The notes below the pieces were generated by a model, which was given only the letters and a program-made list of their open reading frames with translations, did not search any database and was not told where the DNA came from. Made by a program: the position numbers and the translations under genes. A DNA stretch of 32,814 bases from CAZCDM01 sp964497475 (GTDB lineage Bacteria; Planctomycetota; Phycisphaerae; SM23-33): positions 1 through 32,814 of the forward strand of contig CAZCDM010000008.1 in the NCBI GenBank assembly GCA_964497475.1, given 5' to 3'. Below, piece by piece: positions 25,340 to 32,814 of this stretch (position 1 is its first letter; every line of letters begins with the position of its first letter).

Positions 25340-27109
25340 GTGGGATTGAGAATCAGTAAACTTGCCGCCAGCCTCATCTTCCTGCTGACCGCACTCTATC
25401 TGTTCGTGCAGCAGGGCTCGGCCGGCGATGCGCGCTCCTGGCCGATGCTGGTCAGTGCGGTTCCGCTGGCCCTGGTGGGCGTGTTCCTTCTGACCCGCAA
25501 AGTCAGCCCCTTCGACCTGTTCCGTTCGATGGTCGCCGGCGTGGTCGGCTACCTCGTACTCCGCTACGGTGGCTCGGCCGGGTTGGCTCTCATCGATGCC
25601 ATCCACAGCCAGCAGGGCGGGGACATCCTCTCCAGCGCTATCGGCCTGACCGGTACGCTGCTGGTCATCATCGTGACCTACTGGGCCCTGTGGGCTCGCA
25701 GCGGTGTCCGCCGCGTGCTGGAAAACATCTTCTCCGTCCAGGAGCTGCTCGGTAAGCTGGTCTTCACGCTGTCGCTACTGGCGATTTACCGTATCGGCTT
25801 CCACGTGCCCCTGCCCGGGCTCAACCAGGAAGCCCTGACCGAACTGGCCAAGAGTCAGCAGCAGGGCATCTTCGGCCAGGCCATGAGCTACTTCAGCATG
25901 TTCACCGGCGGTACGCTTTCCCGCAGCACGCTGTTCGGCCTGGGCATCATGCCCTACATCTCCGCGAGCATCATCTTCATGCTGCTGGGCAATGTGATAC
26001 CGGCCCTGGAGAAGCTCCGCAAGGAAGGCCCCTCCGGCCAGAAGAAAATCCAGGAATACACCCGCTATGCAACGGTTGGCCTGTGCATTGTGCAGGGCAT
26101 CTTTTACATGCGGTGGATGATGACGGCCCAGCTGCCCGGTGGCGATACGATTATGTACCCGGCCTGGCAGGGCAGCGTGCTGGTCTTCCTCATTGGCGTA
26201 GCCGGGCTGACGGCGGGGACCATCTTCCTGATGTGGCTCGGCGAGCAGATTGACGAGTACGGGATCGGCAATGGCATCAGCCTGCTGATTATGGCCGGTA
26301 TTGTCGTCCGCCTGCCCGTTGCCATTCAGGAGCTCTTCGCCAAGGCGACGTTCTCCCTCAGCGCTCCCGCCGAGGGCCAGATCGCTCTGCCGCAGATGAT
26401 TTTCCTGGCTGCGTCGTTCGTCTTCGTCGTCGCCGGGGCGATTCTCATCACCCAGGGCCAGCGCCGCATCCCCATCCAGCAGGCCAAGCAGACGCGAGGC
26501 CGACGGGTCTACGGCGGCCAGCGCCACTACCTGCCCCTGCGGGTCAACCACGGCGGCGTCATGCCCATCATCTTCGCCAGTTCGCTGATGATCTTCCCGA
26601 ACATTATCTTCGGCTGGCTGCAGAGCTGGGTCAGCAAAACCTGGGCACCCCGCGGCTGGGGCTATGAGACGATGACCTTCCTCGCCAATGCCTTCCAGAT
26701 GGGCACCTGGACGCACACTGTCTTCTACATCGGGCTGATCTTCTTCTTCGCGTTCTTCTGGACGACCGTCAACTTCCGCCCCAAGGACATGGCCGACCAG
26801 CTGCGCGACATGGGCCACTTCATCCCCGGCCTGCGCCCCGGCAAGCGAACCGCGGACTACCTCGAACGCGTCATGGAGCGGATCACCTACTGCGGTGCCG
26901 CCTTCCTGGCTGCCATCGCGGTGATCCCCAACGTGATTTATTCGGAAATGAAAATCCCCTTCCAGATCTCCCAGTTCCTGGGCGGCACGGGCCTGCTGAT
27001 CATGATTTCCGTGACGCTGGACCTCGTCCAACGCATCGAGGCCAACCTCGTCATGCGGAACTACGGCGGATTCCTGGGCGGGTCCACCCGCATTAAGGGA
27101 GCACAATAA
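25340..27109 (+). CDS. secY: Preprotein translocase subunit SecY with an N-terminal membrane extension
   Basis: Channel subunit of the Sec translocon. The 589-residue product contains a complete SecY core from about residue 126, starting near the V-R-R-V-L-E-N-I-F segment. The core includes the Y-R-I-G-F-H-V-P-L-P-G loop, the plug region with F-T-G-G-T-L-S-R-S-T-L-F-G-L-G-I-M-P-Y-I-S, and E-Q-I-D-E-Y-G-I-G-N-G-I-S at 302-314. The first 120 residues, absent from ordinary SecY of about 430-440, hold four more hydrophobic segments (about 8-25, 34-53, 61-78, 96-119). The GTG at 25340 has AAGG upstream (about 25328-25331) and is 35 bases from rplO, so the extension is probably translated. Its role is unknown. 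Confidence 0.95.
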   Translation: MGLRISKLAASLIFLLTALYLFVQQGSAGDARSWPMLVSAVPLALVGVFLLTRKVSPFDLFRSMVAGVVGYLVLRYGGSAGLALIDAIHSQQGGDILSSAIGLTGTLLVIIVTYWALWARSGVRRVLENIFSVQELLGKLVFTLSLLAIYRIGFHVPLPGLNQEALTELAKSQQQGIFGQAMSYFSMFTGGTLSRSTLFGLGIMPYISASIIFMLLGNVIPALEKLRKEGPSGQKKIQEYTRYATVGLCIVQGIFYMRWMMTAQLPGGDTIMYPAWQGSVLVFLIGVAGLTAGTIFLMWLGEQIDEYGIGNGISLLIMAGIVVRLPVAIQELFAKATFSLSAPAEGQIALPQMIFLAASFVFVVAGAILITQGQRRIPIQQAKQTRGRRVYGGQRHYLPLRVNHGGVMPIIFASSLMIFPNIIFGWLQSWVSKTWAPRGWGYETMTFLANAFQMGTWTHTVFYIGLIFFFAFFWTTVNFRPKDMADQLRDMGHFIPGLRPGKRTADYLERVMERITYCGAAFLAAIAVIPNVIYSEMKIPFQISQFLGGTGLLIMISVTLDLVQRIEANLVMRNYGGFLGGSTRIKGAQ

Positions 27110-27111
27110 TT

Positions 27112-27771
27112 ATGAGAATCGTACTGATGGGCCCTCCGGGAGCCGGCAAAGGCACCCAGGCAGCGAGGCTCGTGGAACAATTCGGTATGACGCACCTCTC
27201 CAGCGGAGACATCTTCCGCGCCGAGAAGAACTCCGGCAGCGAGTTGGGCCAGAAGCTGGCGGATATCATGGCCAGCGGCGCCCTGGTTCCCGACGACATC
27301 GTCGTGGACATCATGGCCCGGGCCATTACCTCGACCGAGGGCGGCCTGCTGCTGGATGGCTTCCCGCGGACGGTCGCCCAGGCCAAGGCCCTCGACGAAA
27401 CACTCGGCGAGCTCGGCAAGCCGCTCGATGCCGTCGTCGTCATCACCGCCGACTCGGATGCCGTCGTCGGTCGCATCACCGGCCGACGCAGCTGCCCCCA
27501 GTGCGGCAAGGGCTTCCACGTGGAGTTCATGCCCTCGGCCCGTGGCGAATATTGCGACGTATGCGACGGCGATGTTGCCCAGGTTCAGCGTGAAGACGAC
27601 CAGGAAGAAACCGTCCGCAAACGGCTGGAAGCGTACCACAAGCAGACCGCCCCGGTGATCGAATACTACAAAACAAGCGGCGACGTGACCGTGGTGGAAG
27701 TTGACGGCATGGGAAGTCCCGATGAGGTGACGGCCTCGATGGTCGAAGCCCTCGAAAGCCTGAAGGGCTAG
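27112..27771 (+). CDS. adk: Adenylate kinase, long zinc-LID type
   Basis: Interconverts ATP, ADP and AMP in the cytosol. The 219-residue product has the P-loop G-P-P-G-A-G-K-G-T at 7-15, D-G-F-P-R-T at 82-87 and a LID with C128, C131, C148 and C151 arranged as a zinc finger. E. coli Adk uses a metal-free LID. R160-E161-D162 is the usual catalytic arginine segment. It starts two bases after the secY stop and precedes map, the secY-adk-map order found in many bacteria. Confidence 0.96.
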   Translation: MRIVLMGPPGAGKGTQAARLVEQFGMTHLSSGDIFRAEKNSGSELGQKLADIMASGALVPDDIVVDIMARAITSTEGGLLLDGFPRTVAQAKALDETLGELGKPLDAVVVITADSDAVVGRITGRRSCPQCGKGFHVEFMPSARGEYCDVCDGDVAQVQREDDQEETVRKRLEAYHKQTAPVIEYYKTSGDVTVVEVDGMGSPDEVTASMVEALESLKG

Positions 27772-27778
27772 CCGTGCC

Positions 27779-28552
27779 ATGGCGATCCACCTGAAAACGC
27801 TGCAGCAGATCGACAAGCTGTACGCCGCCGGACAGTTGGTCCGCGACGTGCTGGACCGCCTGGGCGAGATGATTGCCCCGGGCATGACAACCGAAGAACT
27901 GGACACCGAAGCCGCCCGCATCACCCGCCAGGCCGGCGCCACCTGCTTGTTCAATGGCGTGTCCGGCCGAGGCGGAGCCATTGATTATCCGGGCAATATC
28001 TGTGCGTCCTTGAATGAAGAAGTGGTCCACGGCATTCCGGGGCCTCGCGAAATTCAGGATGGCGATATTCTCAGCGTGGATTTTGGCGTGTTGCTGGACG
28101 GCTGGTGCGGCGACTCGGCGCGGACGTATTGCGTCGGGCAGGTCGCACCGGAGAAGCGAAAGCTCGTCGATGTGACCCGTCACGCGCTGGATTTGGCCTG
28201 TCAGCTCACCCGGCCGGGTGGCTGCTGGTCGGATGTGGCCCGGGCGATGCAGGAGTACGTCCGAGGCGAAGGCTTCAGCGTGGTCGAGGAGTTTGTCGGC
28301 CATGGCATTGGCAGAGAGATGCACGAGGACCCCAAGGTCCCCAACTTCCTCTCGCCGGAGCTGGCCCGATGCGACATCCAGCTCAAGCCCGGGCTGGTAT
28401 TGGCCGTCGAACCGATGGTCAACGCCGGCACGTGTCGTTGTCGAATCCTCGACGACGGCTGGACGGTGGTAACCGCCGATAGCCAATGCAGTGCTCACTG
28501 GGAGCACACGCTGGCGATAACCGAAACCGGTGTCCGAGTTCTGACCGCATAA
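27779..28552 (+). CDS. map: Methionine aminopeptidase, type I
   Basis: Removes the initiator methionine from nascent proteins at the tunnel exit. The 257-residue product keeps the metal ligands D101, D112, H175, E211 and E242 and the substrate histidine H84 (E. coli D97, D108, H171, E204, E235, H79). The G-H-G-I-G-R-E-M-H-E motif surrounds H175. The N-terminus is short, with no SH3-like zinc extension. It lies eight bases after adk. In many bacteria infA follows; here there is no infA before rpmJ. Confidence 0.97.
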   Translation: MAIHLKTLQQIDKLYAAGQLVRDVLDRLGEMIAPGMTTEELDTEAARITRQAGATCLFNGVSGRGGAIDYPGNICASLNEEVVHGIPGPREIQDGDILSVDFGVLLDGWCGDSARTYCVGQVAPEKRKLVDVTRHALDLACQLTRPGGCWSDVARAMQEYVRGEGFSVVEEFVGHGIGREMHEDPKVPNFLSPELARCDIQLKPGLVLAVEPMVNAGTCRCRILDDGWTVVTADSQCSAHWEHTLAITETGVRVLTA

Positions 28553-28589
28553 CCGATAGAGACTGGACCAGGACAAAGGCTGGTGCACT

Positions 28590-28703
28590 ATGAAAGTACG
28601 AAGTTCCGTAAAACAGATTTGCGAACACTGCCGGATCATCCGCCGCAAAGGCGTGGTCCGCGTAATTTGCACGAACCCCAAGCATAAGCAGCGTCAGGGC
28701 TGA
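28590..28703 (+). CDS. rpmJ: 50S ribosomal protein L36
   Basis: Smallest large-subunit protein, a zinc ribbon. The 37-residue reading begins M-K-V-R-S-S-V-K and contains C11, C14, C27 and H32, the canonical C-C-C-H zinc ligands of L36, ending H-K-Q-R-Q-G. The spacing from map is 37 bases, with AGGAC-type bases about 20 before the ATG and no infA. It precedes rpsM as in other bacteria. The product ends in TGA. Confidence 0.96.
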   Translation: MKVRSSVKQICEHCRIIRRKGVVRVICTNPKHKQRQG

Positions 28704-28723
28704 TCTGACGCAAGGAGTCGTAT

Positions 28724-29107
28724 ATGCCACGTGTGGCCGGTGTAGACATCCCCAACGACAAACCGACCTGGATCGCTCTGCGGTACATTTACGGCATCGG
28801 GCCGACCACCGCGCGGAAGATCTGCGAGCAGCTGAACATCGCCGATGACGTCCGAGCCAAGGACCTCACCGAGGATCAGCTCTCCCAGATCGCCAACCTG
28901 CTGACCAATGACTACGTCATCGAGGGCCAGCTCCGCCGGCAGGTCCAGCAGAACATCGCCCGCCTGCGGGACATCGGCTGCTATCGCGGCCTGCGTCACC
29001 GCCGCGGCCTGCCCGTGCGAGGCCAGCGGACCAAAACCAACGCCCGTACCCGCAAGGGTCCGGCCCGCACCGTCGCCGGCAAGAAGTCCGTCAAGGAAAT
29101 GCGCTAA
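28724..29107 (+). CDS. rpsM: 30S ribosomal protein S13
   Basis: Head protein contacting the P-site tRNA and the large subunit. The 127-residue product has V-D-I-P-N-D-K near the start, Y-G-I-G-P-T-T-A-R near 23-31 (helix-two-turn-helix motif), and the R-G-Q-R-T-K-T-N-A-R-T-R-K-G basic C-terminus. AAGGAG at 28712-28717 fixes the ATG at 28724. It opens the alpha operon proper (rpsM-rpsK-rpsD-rpoA-rplQ). Confidence 0.96.
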   Translation: MPRVAGVDIPNDKPTWIALRYIYGIGPTTARKICEQLNIADDVRAKDLTEDQLSQIANLLTNDYVIEGQLRRQVQQNIARLRDIGCYRGLRHRRGLPVRGQRTKTNARTRKGPARTVAGKKSVKEMR

Positions 29108-29137
29108 GCGTTACGACGCCACGAGAGGATTCAACGA

Positions 29138-29536
29138 ATGGCCCAGGCAAAGAAAAAAGTCAAGAAGACCAAGAAGGTCAAAAAGCATGTGGTTCGCGGT
29201 ATTGTCCACATCAAGGCGACCTTCAACAACACGCTGATTACGATCACCGACCCCAACGGCGACGTGGTGTCCAGCAAGTCGGCCGGTTCGGTCGGCGGGT
29301 TCAAGGGCTCACGCAAGAGCACGCCCTTCGCCGCCAGCCGGGCTTCCGAAGCCGCCGCCTCCGTCGCCCGCAAAATGGGCATGGTCGAGGTCGAGGTCAA
29401 GGTCAATGGCCCCGGCAGTGGGCGCGAGAATGCGATCACCGCGTTGCAGTCGGCCGGGCTGAAAATTGTCAGCATCGAAGATGTCACGCCGATTCCCCAC
29501 AACGGGTGCCGGCCCCGCAAGAAACGCCGCGTATAA
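29138..29536 (+). CDS. rpsK: 30S ribosomal protein S11
   Basis: Platform protein of the small subunit. The 132-residue product has a lysine-rich N-terminus (1-22), the G-I-V-H-I-K-A-T-F-N-N-T-L-I-T-I-T-D segment and the D-V-T-P-I-P-H-N-G-C-R-P-R-K-K-R-R C-terminus typical of S11. Its start follows GAGAGGA-like bases about 8-14 upstream. It lies 30 bases after rpsM. Confidence 0.96.
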   Translation: MAQAKKKVKKTKKVKKHVVRGIVHIKATFNNTLITITDPNGDVVSSKSAGSVGGFKGSRKSTPFAASRASEAAASVARKMGMVEVEVKVNGPGSGRENAITALQSAGLKIVSIEDVTPIPHNGCRPRKKRRV

Positions 29537-29560
29537 CGCGACGGCAAGGAGCTTGAATTC

Positions 29561-30184
29561 ATGGGACGATACATTGGTCCGACAGATCGACTGAGCCGAC
29601 GCGAAGGCGTCAACCTGATGCTCAAGGGCGCCCGCGCCCTCAGCGGCAAGAGCGAACGCCGCATCGGCACGCCGCCGGGAATGCACTCCTGGCGGAGAGG
29701 CCGCATCAGCGACTACGGCGTGCGACTGCGCGAGAAGCAGAAGGTCAAACGATACTACGGCCTGCGAGAGAAGCAGTTCATGAACCTCTTCGCCAAGGCC
29801 GAACGCATCAAGGGCAATACCGGCTCGGTGCTGTTGAGCCTGCTGGAACGCCGCCTGGATAACGTCGTGTACAAGCTCGGCATGGCGCCGTCGCGCCCGG
29901 CCGCCCGGCAGACCGTGGCCCACGGGCACATCTACGTCAACGGCCGCCGGGTCAACGTCGCCAGCTACGAAGTCAAGGTCGGCGACGAACTGACCATCAA
30001 GCCGTCCGAGCGATCCAAGGCGCTGATCCGCGCCCGGCTGGAAGAACTCGGCGAGCCCCGCCTGCAGAACTGGCTGACGCTGGATATGTCCCAGCTCGTC
30101 GGACGCATCGTGGCCCTGCCGACCCGCGATGATGTGACCATCCCGGTCGAAGAAAACCTCATCGTCGAATTCTGCAGCCGCTGA
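29561..30184 (+). CDS. rpsD: 30S ribosomal protein S4, cysteine-free type
   Basis: Primary 16S rRNA-binding protein and, in E. coli, repressor of the alpha operon. The 207-residue product starts M-G-R-Y-I-G-P. It lacks the cysteines of the zinc-binding N-terminal type, and has the S4 RNA-binding domain from about residue 97 (L-E-R-R-L-D-N-V-V-Y-K-L-G). An AAGGAG site precedes the start. No overlap; rpoA is 65 bases on. Confidence 0.96.
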   Translation: MGRYIGPTDRLSRREGVNLMLKGARALSGKSERRIGTPPGMHSWRRGRISDYGVRLREKQKVKRYYGLREKQFMNLFAKAERIKGNTGSVLLSLLERRLDNVVYKLGMAPSRPAARQTVAHGHIYVNGRRVNVASYEVKVGDELTIKPSERSKALIRARLEELGEPRLQNWLTLDMSQLVGRIVALPTRDDVTIPVEENLIVEFCSR

Positions 30185-30249
30185 TCGACGAGTGATTCAT
30201 ATACCCCACACCAGAAACACGATCCGAACAAGGACGGAGGCATAGATAT

Positions 30250-31278
30250 ATGCGAATCCGATGGCGAGGCCTGGAACTGCCCACACGGGTAATTAACGAC
30301 CAGGACGTATCGACCCCCACGTATGGCAAGTTTACCGCGGAACCCTTCGAGCGAGGCTTCGGGACGACGGTCGGCAATTCGCTGCGCCGCATCCTGCTGT
30401 CCAGCCTGCAAGGCGCGGCCGTGACCTCCGTACGCATCAGCGGGGCCGAGCACGAGTTCACCTCCGTGCCCGGCGTCGTCGAGGACGTCACTGACATCAT
30501 CCTCAACGTCAAGGCCCTGATCGTCAAGGCCCACACCGAAGAGCCCAAGACCATCCGCGTCAGCAGCAACGTCAAGGGGCCCGTCACCGCCGACATGATC
30601 GAAGCCGACCCGGCCATCGAGATCATCAACGGCGACCTGACGCTCCTGACCCTGGCCGACAATATCCCCTTCGAGATGGAAATGACCGTCGAGACCGGCC
30701 GCGGATACGTCCCGGCCGAGGATATGGTCGACCCGGACGAAGATCAGGAACTCGGGCGGATTTACGTCGACGCGTTCTTCAGCCCTGTCACGCGAGTCCG
30801 CTACGCCACCGAGGACACCCGCGTCGGCCAGAAGACCAACTACGACCGCCTGCTGATGGAAGTCTGGACCAATGGCACGGTCACGCCGGAGATGGCGATG
30901 GTCGAAGCGGCTAAGATCATGCGCAAGCACCTCAACCCCTTCGTGCAGTACTTCGAAATGGGCGAGCAGATCATCGAGTCCGGCCAGCAGCCGGTCGCAC
31001 AGGAGATCGACACCGAGCAGCAGCGTAAGCTCGAACTGCCGATCCAGGAAATGGAACTCTCCGTCCGGGCAAACAACTGCCTCGAGTCGGCGAAGATTGA
31101 TACCGTTGGCCAGCTGGCCAATCTCACCGAATCCGAGCTGCTGAAAATTCGCAGCTTCGGCAAGACGTCGCTGCGGGAAGTGAAGCGAAAGCTCGCCGAC
31201 ATGGGTCTTGGGCTGGGCATGAACGTGCCGGTCCCCGCCCCGGTCGAAGCCGATGGCGACGAAGGCGAAGAAGAATAG
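30250..31278 (+). CDS. rpoA: DNA-directed RNA polymerase alpha subunit
   Basis: Scaffold subunit for polymerase assembly; its C-terminal domain contacts UP elements and activators. The 342-residue product has the assembly motif N-S-L-R-R-I-L-L-S-S-L around 43-53 and a C-terminal domain from about 262. R273 lies in the S-V-R-A-N-N-C-L motif and equals E. coli R265, so DNA-binding capacity looks intact. It ends in an acidic tail (D-G-D-E-G-E-E-E). GGAGG at 30236-30240 supports the ATG at 30250. It lies between rpsD and rplQ. Confidence 0.97.
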   Translation: MRIRWRGLELPTRVINDQDVSTPTYGKFTAEPFERGFGTTVGNSLRRILLSSLQGAAVTSVRISGAEHEFTSVPGVVEDVTDIILNVKALIVKAHTEEPKTIRVSSNVKGPVTADMIEADPAIEIINGDLTLLTLADNIPFEMEMTVETGRGYVPAEDMVDPDEDQELGRIYVDAFFSPVTRVRYATEDTRVGQKTNYDRLLMEVWTNGTVTPEMAMVEAAKIMRKHLNPFVQYFEMGEQIIESGQQPVAQEIDTEQQRKLELPIQEMELSVRANNCLESAKIDTVGQLANLTESELLKIRSFGKTSLREVKRKLADMGLGLGMNVPVPAPVEADGDEGEEE

Positions 31279-31288
31279 GACCACTCTC

Positions 31289-31963
31289 ATGCGTCACCGA
31301 GTCGTAGGAAAACAACTGAGTCGCACCACCAGTCACCGCAAGGCGCTGCGTCGCAACATGGCCGCGTCGCTCTTCGAGCATGGTGCGATCCGTACTACCG
31401 TCGTCAAGGCCAAGGAACTCCGGCCGTTCGTCGAGAAGCTCATCACGCTGGCTCGCAAGGGCACGCTGCACGCCCGCCGGCGGGTCATCCAGCTTCTCCA
31501 GGACCGCGACATCTTCAGCTGGGACGAGGTCGAGGGCGATTACATGCCCGAGGACAAGACCGTCGTCCAGAAGCTCTTCGAAGAGATCGCGCCGCGGTAT
31601 GCGGATCGGCCGGGCGGCTATACGCGGATCATCCGCATTTCCGAGCGTCGCATTGGCGATTCCGGCGAGCAGGTCATTCTCCAGCTCGTGGAAGAGTCGG
31701 CCGAGACCAGCGGCGGCGGTGCGGGCAAGCGGAAACAGCGTGCCCAGAAGCGTCACGAAGCCGCCAAGGCCATGATCGCCGCGGCCGGTGGCGATGCACC
31801 AGCCGAAGTGGAAGCAGCCGAAGAAGAATCGGCCCCCGCCGAAGCCGCTGACGAGCAGCCCGCCGCCGAAGCAACCGACGAAGCTCCCCAAGAGGAAGCT
31901 CCCGCTGAGGAAGCCCCGGCCGAGGATGCCCCCGAAGTCGACGAGGAAGAATCCAAGGAATAA
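31289..31963 (+). CDS. rplQ: 50S ribosomal protein L17 with long acidic tail
   Basis: Exit-side large-subunit protein. The L17 domain covers about residues 1-135, starting M-R-H-R and including T-S-H-R-K-A-L-R-R-N-M-A and P-G-G-Y-T-R-I. An insertion around 76-90 is not in E. coli L17. Residues 170-224 form a low-complexity Ala/Glu/Pro tail. Total length is 224 against about 127. The ATG at 31289 follows an AGGA site and is 10 bases past the rpoA stop. A frame-open ATG at 31253 inside rpoA is unlikely. It is the last gene before a terminator. Confidence 0.95.
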   Translation: MRHRVVGKQLSRTTSHRKALRRNMAASLFEHGAIRTTVVKAKELRPFVEKLITLARKGTLHARRRVIQLLQDRDIFSWDEVEGDYMPEDKTVVQKLFEEIAPRYADRPGGYTRIIRISERRIGDSGEQVILQLVEESAETSGGGAGKRKQRAQKRHEAAKAMIAAAGGDAPAEVEAAEEESAPAEAADEQPAAEATDEAPQEEAPAEEAPAEDAPEVDEEESKE

Positions 31964-31989
31964 CACCTCGCTGCAATTCACGATCTACC

Positions 31990-32018
31990 AACCCACAGCC
32001 TCGGTTGTGGGTTTTTTT
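31990..32018 (+). terminator. Intrinsic terminator of the ribosomal block
   Basis: AACCCACA (31990-31997) pairs perfectly with TGTGGGTT (32006-32013) across an 8-base loop, and the stem runs into a seven-T tract (32012-32018). It lies 27 bases after the rplQ stop and is the clearest Rho-independent terminator in the window. Confidence 0.92.
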
Positions 32019-32081
32019 ATGGGAGGGCTGTTGGTGAGAACCGCGGGACGTGAGGCGGGTTTTCCGCTATGATGGCAGGCC

Positions 32082-32630
32082 ATGCGTATCGTACTGATCG
32101 GAATGAAACATTGCGGCAAGAGCACGGTCGGCCGGGGTTTGGCTGCGCGGCGGGACGGGCGGTTTGTCGATACCGATAGGCGGGTGGAAGAGGCGTATGC
32201 AGCCCGGACTGGCCGATCGCTTACGGTGCGTGAAATCTTCCGCCAGGAGGGCGAGGCGATGTTCGTCGAGCTGGAGCGGAGTGTCGTGCAGGATCTAGCA
32301 GCCGGGCGAGGCGATGCGGGCGGCGAGTTGGTGTTGGCCGTCGGCGGGCCGACTCCGCTGCGGGCCGACCTCCAGCCGATCTTGAAATCGCTGGGGACCA
32401 TCGTGTACTTGCAGGTCGATGAGGCGGAGCTGCTGCGGCGGGTGATGGCAGGGGGCGTGCCGGCCTTTCTGGACGGTGCAGCCGACCCCGAGGCAGCGTT
32501 CCTTCAGCTCTGTCACGAACGGCAGCCGGTCTACGAATCTCTGGCCGACGTGACGGTGAATCTCAACGGGCTCGACCCGGATCAGGCCGTCCAGCGGGTG
32601 GAGGAAACGCTGGCGGCCGGGACGCAGTGA
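32082..32630 (+). CDS. Shikimate-kinase-like P-loop kinase, atypical
   Basis: The 182-residue product has the shikimate kinase layout. Walker A G-M-K-H-C-G-K-S-T is at 7-15, D-T-D at 30-32, and R-E-I-F-R-Q-E-G-E at 50-58. A G-G-P turn is at 88-90, and R-Q-P-V-Y at 147-151. True shikimate kinases use F-R after the G-E motif, a G-G-G turn and an R-P in the lid; here these are V62, P90 and V-P (126-127). ATP binding looks intact, but shikimate binding is doubtful, so I give no aroK symbol. It may be a kinase or hydrolase for another small molecule. A TATGAT at 32068-32073 lies eight bases before the ATG and could give a nearly leaderless mRNA, but it has no -35. It lies beyond the rplQ terminator and is not part of the ribosomal block. 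Confidence 0.75.
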   Translation: MRIVLIGMKHCGKSTVGRGLAARRDGRFVDTDRRVEEAYAARTGRSLTVREIFRQEGEAMFVELERSVVQDLAAGRGDAGGELVLAVGGPTPLRADLQPILKSLGTIVYLQVDEAELLRRVMAGGVPAFLDGAADPEAAFLQLCHERQPVYESLADVTVNLNGLDPDQAVQRVEETLAAGTQ

Positions 32631-32667
32631 TTTGAGCTGATTGCAGATCAACGGTTCATTTCGATTG

Positions 32668-32693
32668 GCTGGCGGGGTTCCCATCCCGCCAGC
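32668..32693. other. Perfect 9-bp inverted repeat after the kinase gene
   Basis: GCTGGCGGG (32668-32676) and CCCGCCAGC (32685-32693) form a perfect stem with an 8-base loop, 38 bases after the kinase stop. No T-tract follows on either strand, so it is a candidate for mRNA 3'-end protection or a weak bidirectional terminator between convergent genes. The rest of the tail (32631-32790) shows no gene. Confidence 0.45.
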
Positions 32694-32790
32694 ATGATCG
32701 AGATTATCTGCTGGGGTTCCGAACCGGATTGCCCGGCCCCATTGGATTACAGAAAGACCTTCTTCCTGACTTCAACATTGGGACACCCAA

Positions 32791-32814
32791 TCAATGGAGC
32801 AGGTCGTAGAGGGC
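32791..32814 (-). CDS. Possible C-terminal end of a minus-strand gene
   Basis: On the minus strand the window edge reads A-L-Y-D-L-L-H then TGA (complement of 32791-32793), a protein-like ending. The short inverted repeat ATTGGG/CCCAAT (32777-32791) lies at its stop. Only seven residues are visible, so the family cannot be named and the call may be wrong. Confidence 0.3.
   Translation of the reverse strand, partial: ALYDLLH

Noticed and set aside
32791..32814. Naming the gene at the right edge
   Set aside because: Only seven residues are visible, too few for any family assignment.

Overview
This window is a nearly gapless, co-directional run of the bacterial transcription/translation super-cluster. 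In order it holds tRNA-Trp, secE-nusG, rplK-rplA-rplJ-rplL, rpoB-rpoC, rpsL-rpsG-fusA, the S10/spc/alpha ribosomal-protein genes with secY-adk-map, and rplQ. A terminator follows, and then a shikimate-kinase-like gene. The DNA is GC-rich, genes are close-packed, and TGA is used freely as a stop. Gene content and protein signatures point to a bacterium; my impression is Planctomycetota, possibly class Phycisphaerae, but that is inference from memory of these families and not a search result. The block of N inside rpoB suggests a draft or metagenome assembly.

Layout. 1-3795: tRNA-Trp (first base just outside the window), the SecE translocon subunit, NusG with an acidic N-terminal extension, then L11, L1, L10 and L7/L12. 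3796-12465: RNA polymerase beta and beta-prime. Their spacer (7607-8103) holds a lower-GC insertion carrying a 23S-rRNA-intervening-sequence/four-helix-bundle (S23) gene broken by an in-frame TGA and bracketed by 8-base-periodic repeats. 12466-15978: S12, S7, then a 425-base spacer with a second octamer array, a good sigma70-type promoter and a strongly structured leader ending in a terminator-like hairpin, then EF-G. No tuf follows. 15979-31963: a promoter with an exact TTGACA and an inverted repeat between its boxes, then 27 genes in classic order from S10 to L17. rpmD (L30) is absent between rpsE and rplO, and infA is absent between map and rpmJ. An intrinsic terminator (31990-32018) closes the block. 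32082-32630: a kinase of the shikimate kinase fold with several substrate-site residues missing. A possible minus-strand gene end touches the right edge.

The genes make the ribosome, the core polymerase subunits (alpha, beta, beta-prime), the factors that couple transcription and translation (NusG, EF-G), the SecYE channel with methionine aminopeptidase for nascent proteins, and adenylate kinase. Most unusual are the S23 element between rpoB and rpoC, the paired octamer arrays, a SecY with about 120 extra N-terminal residues predicted to form four more membrane helices, and the fusA leader.
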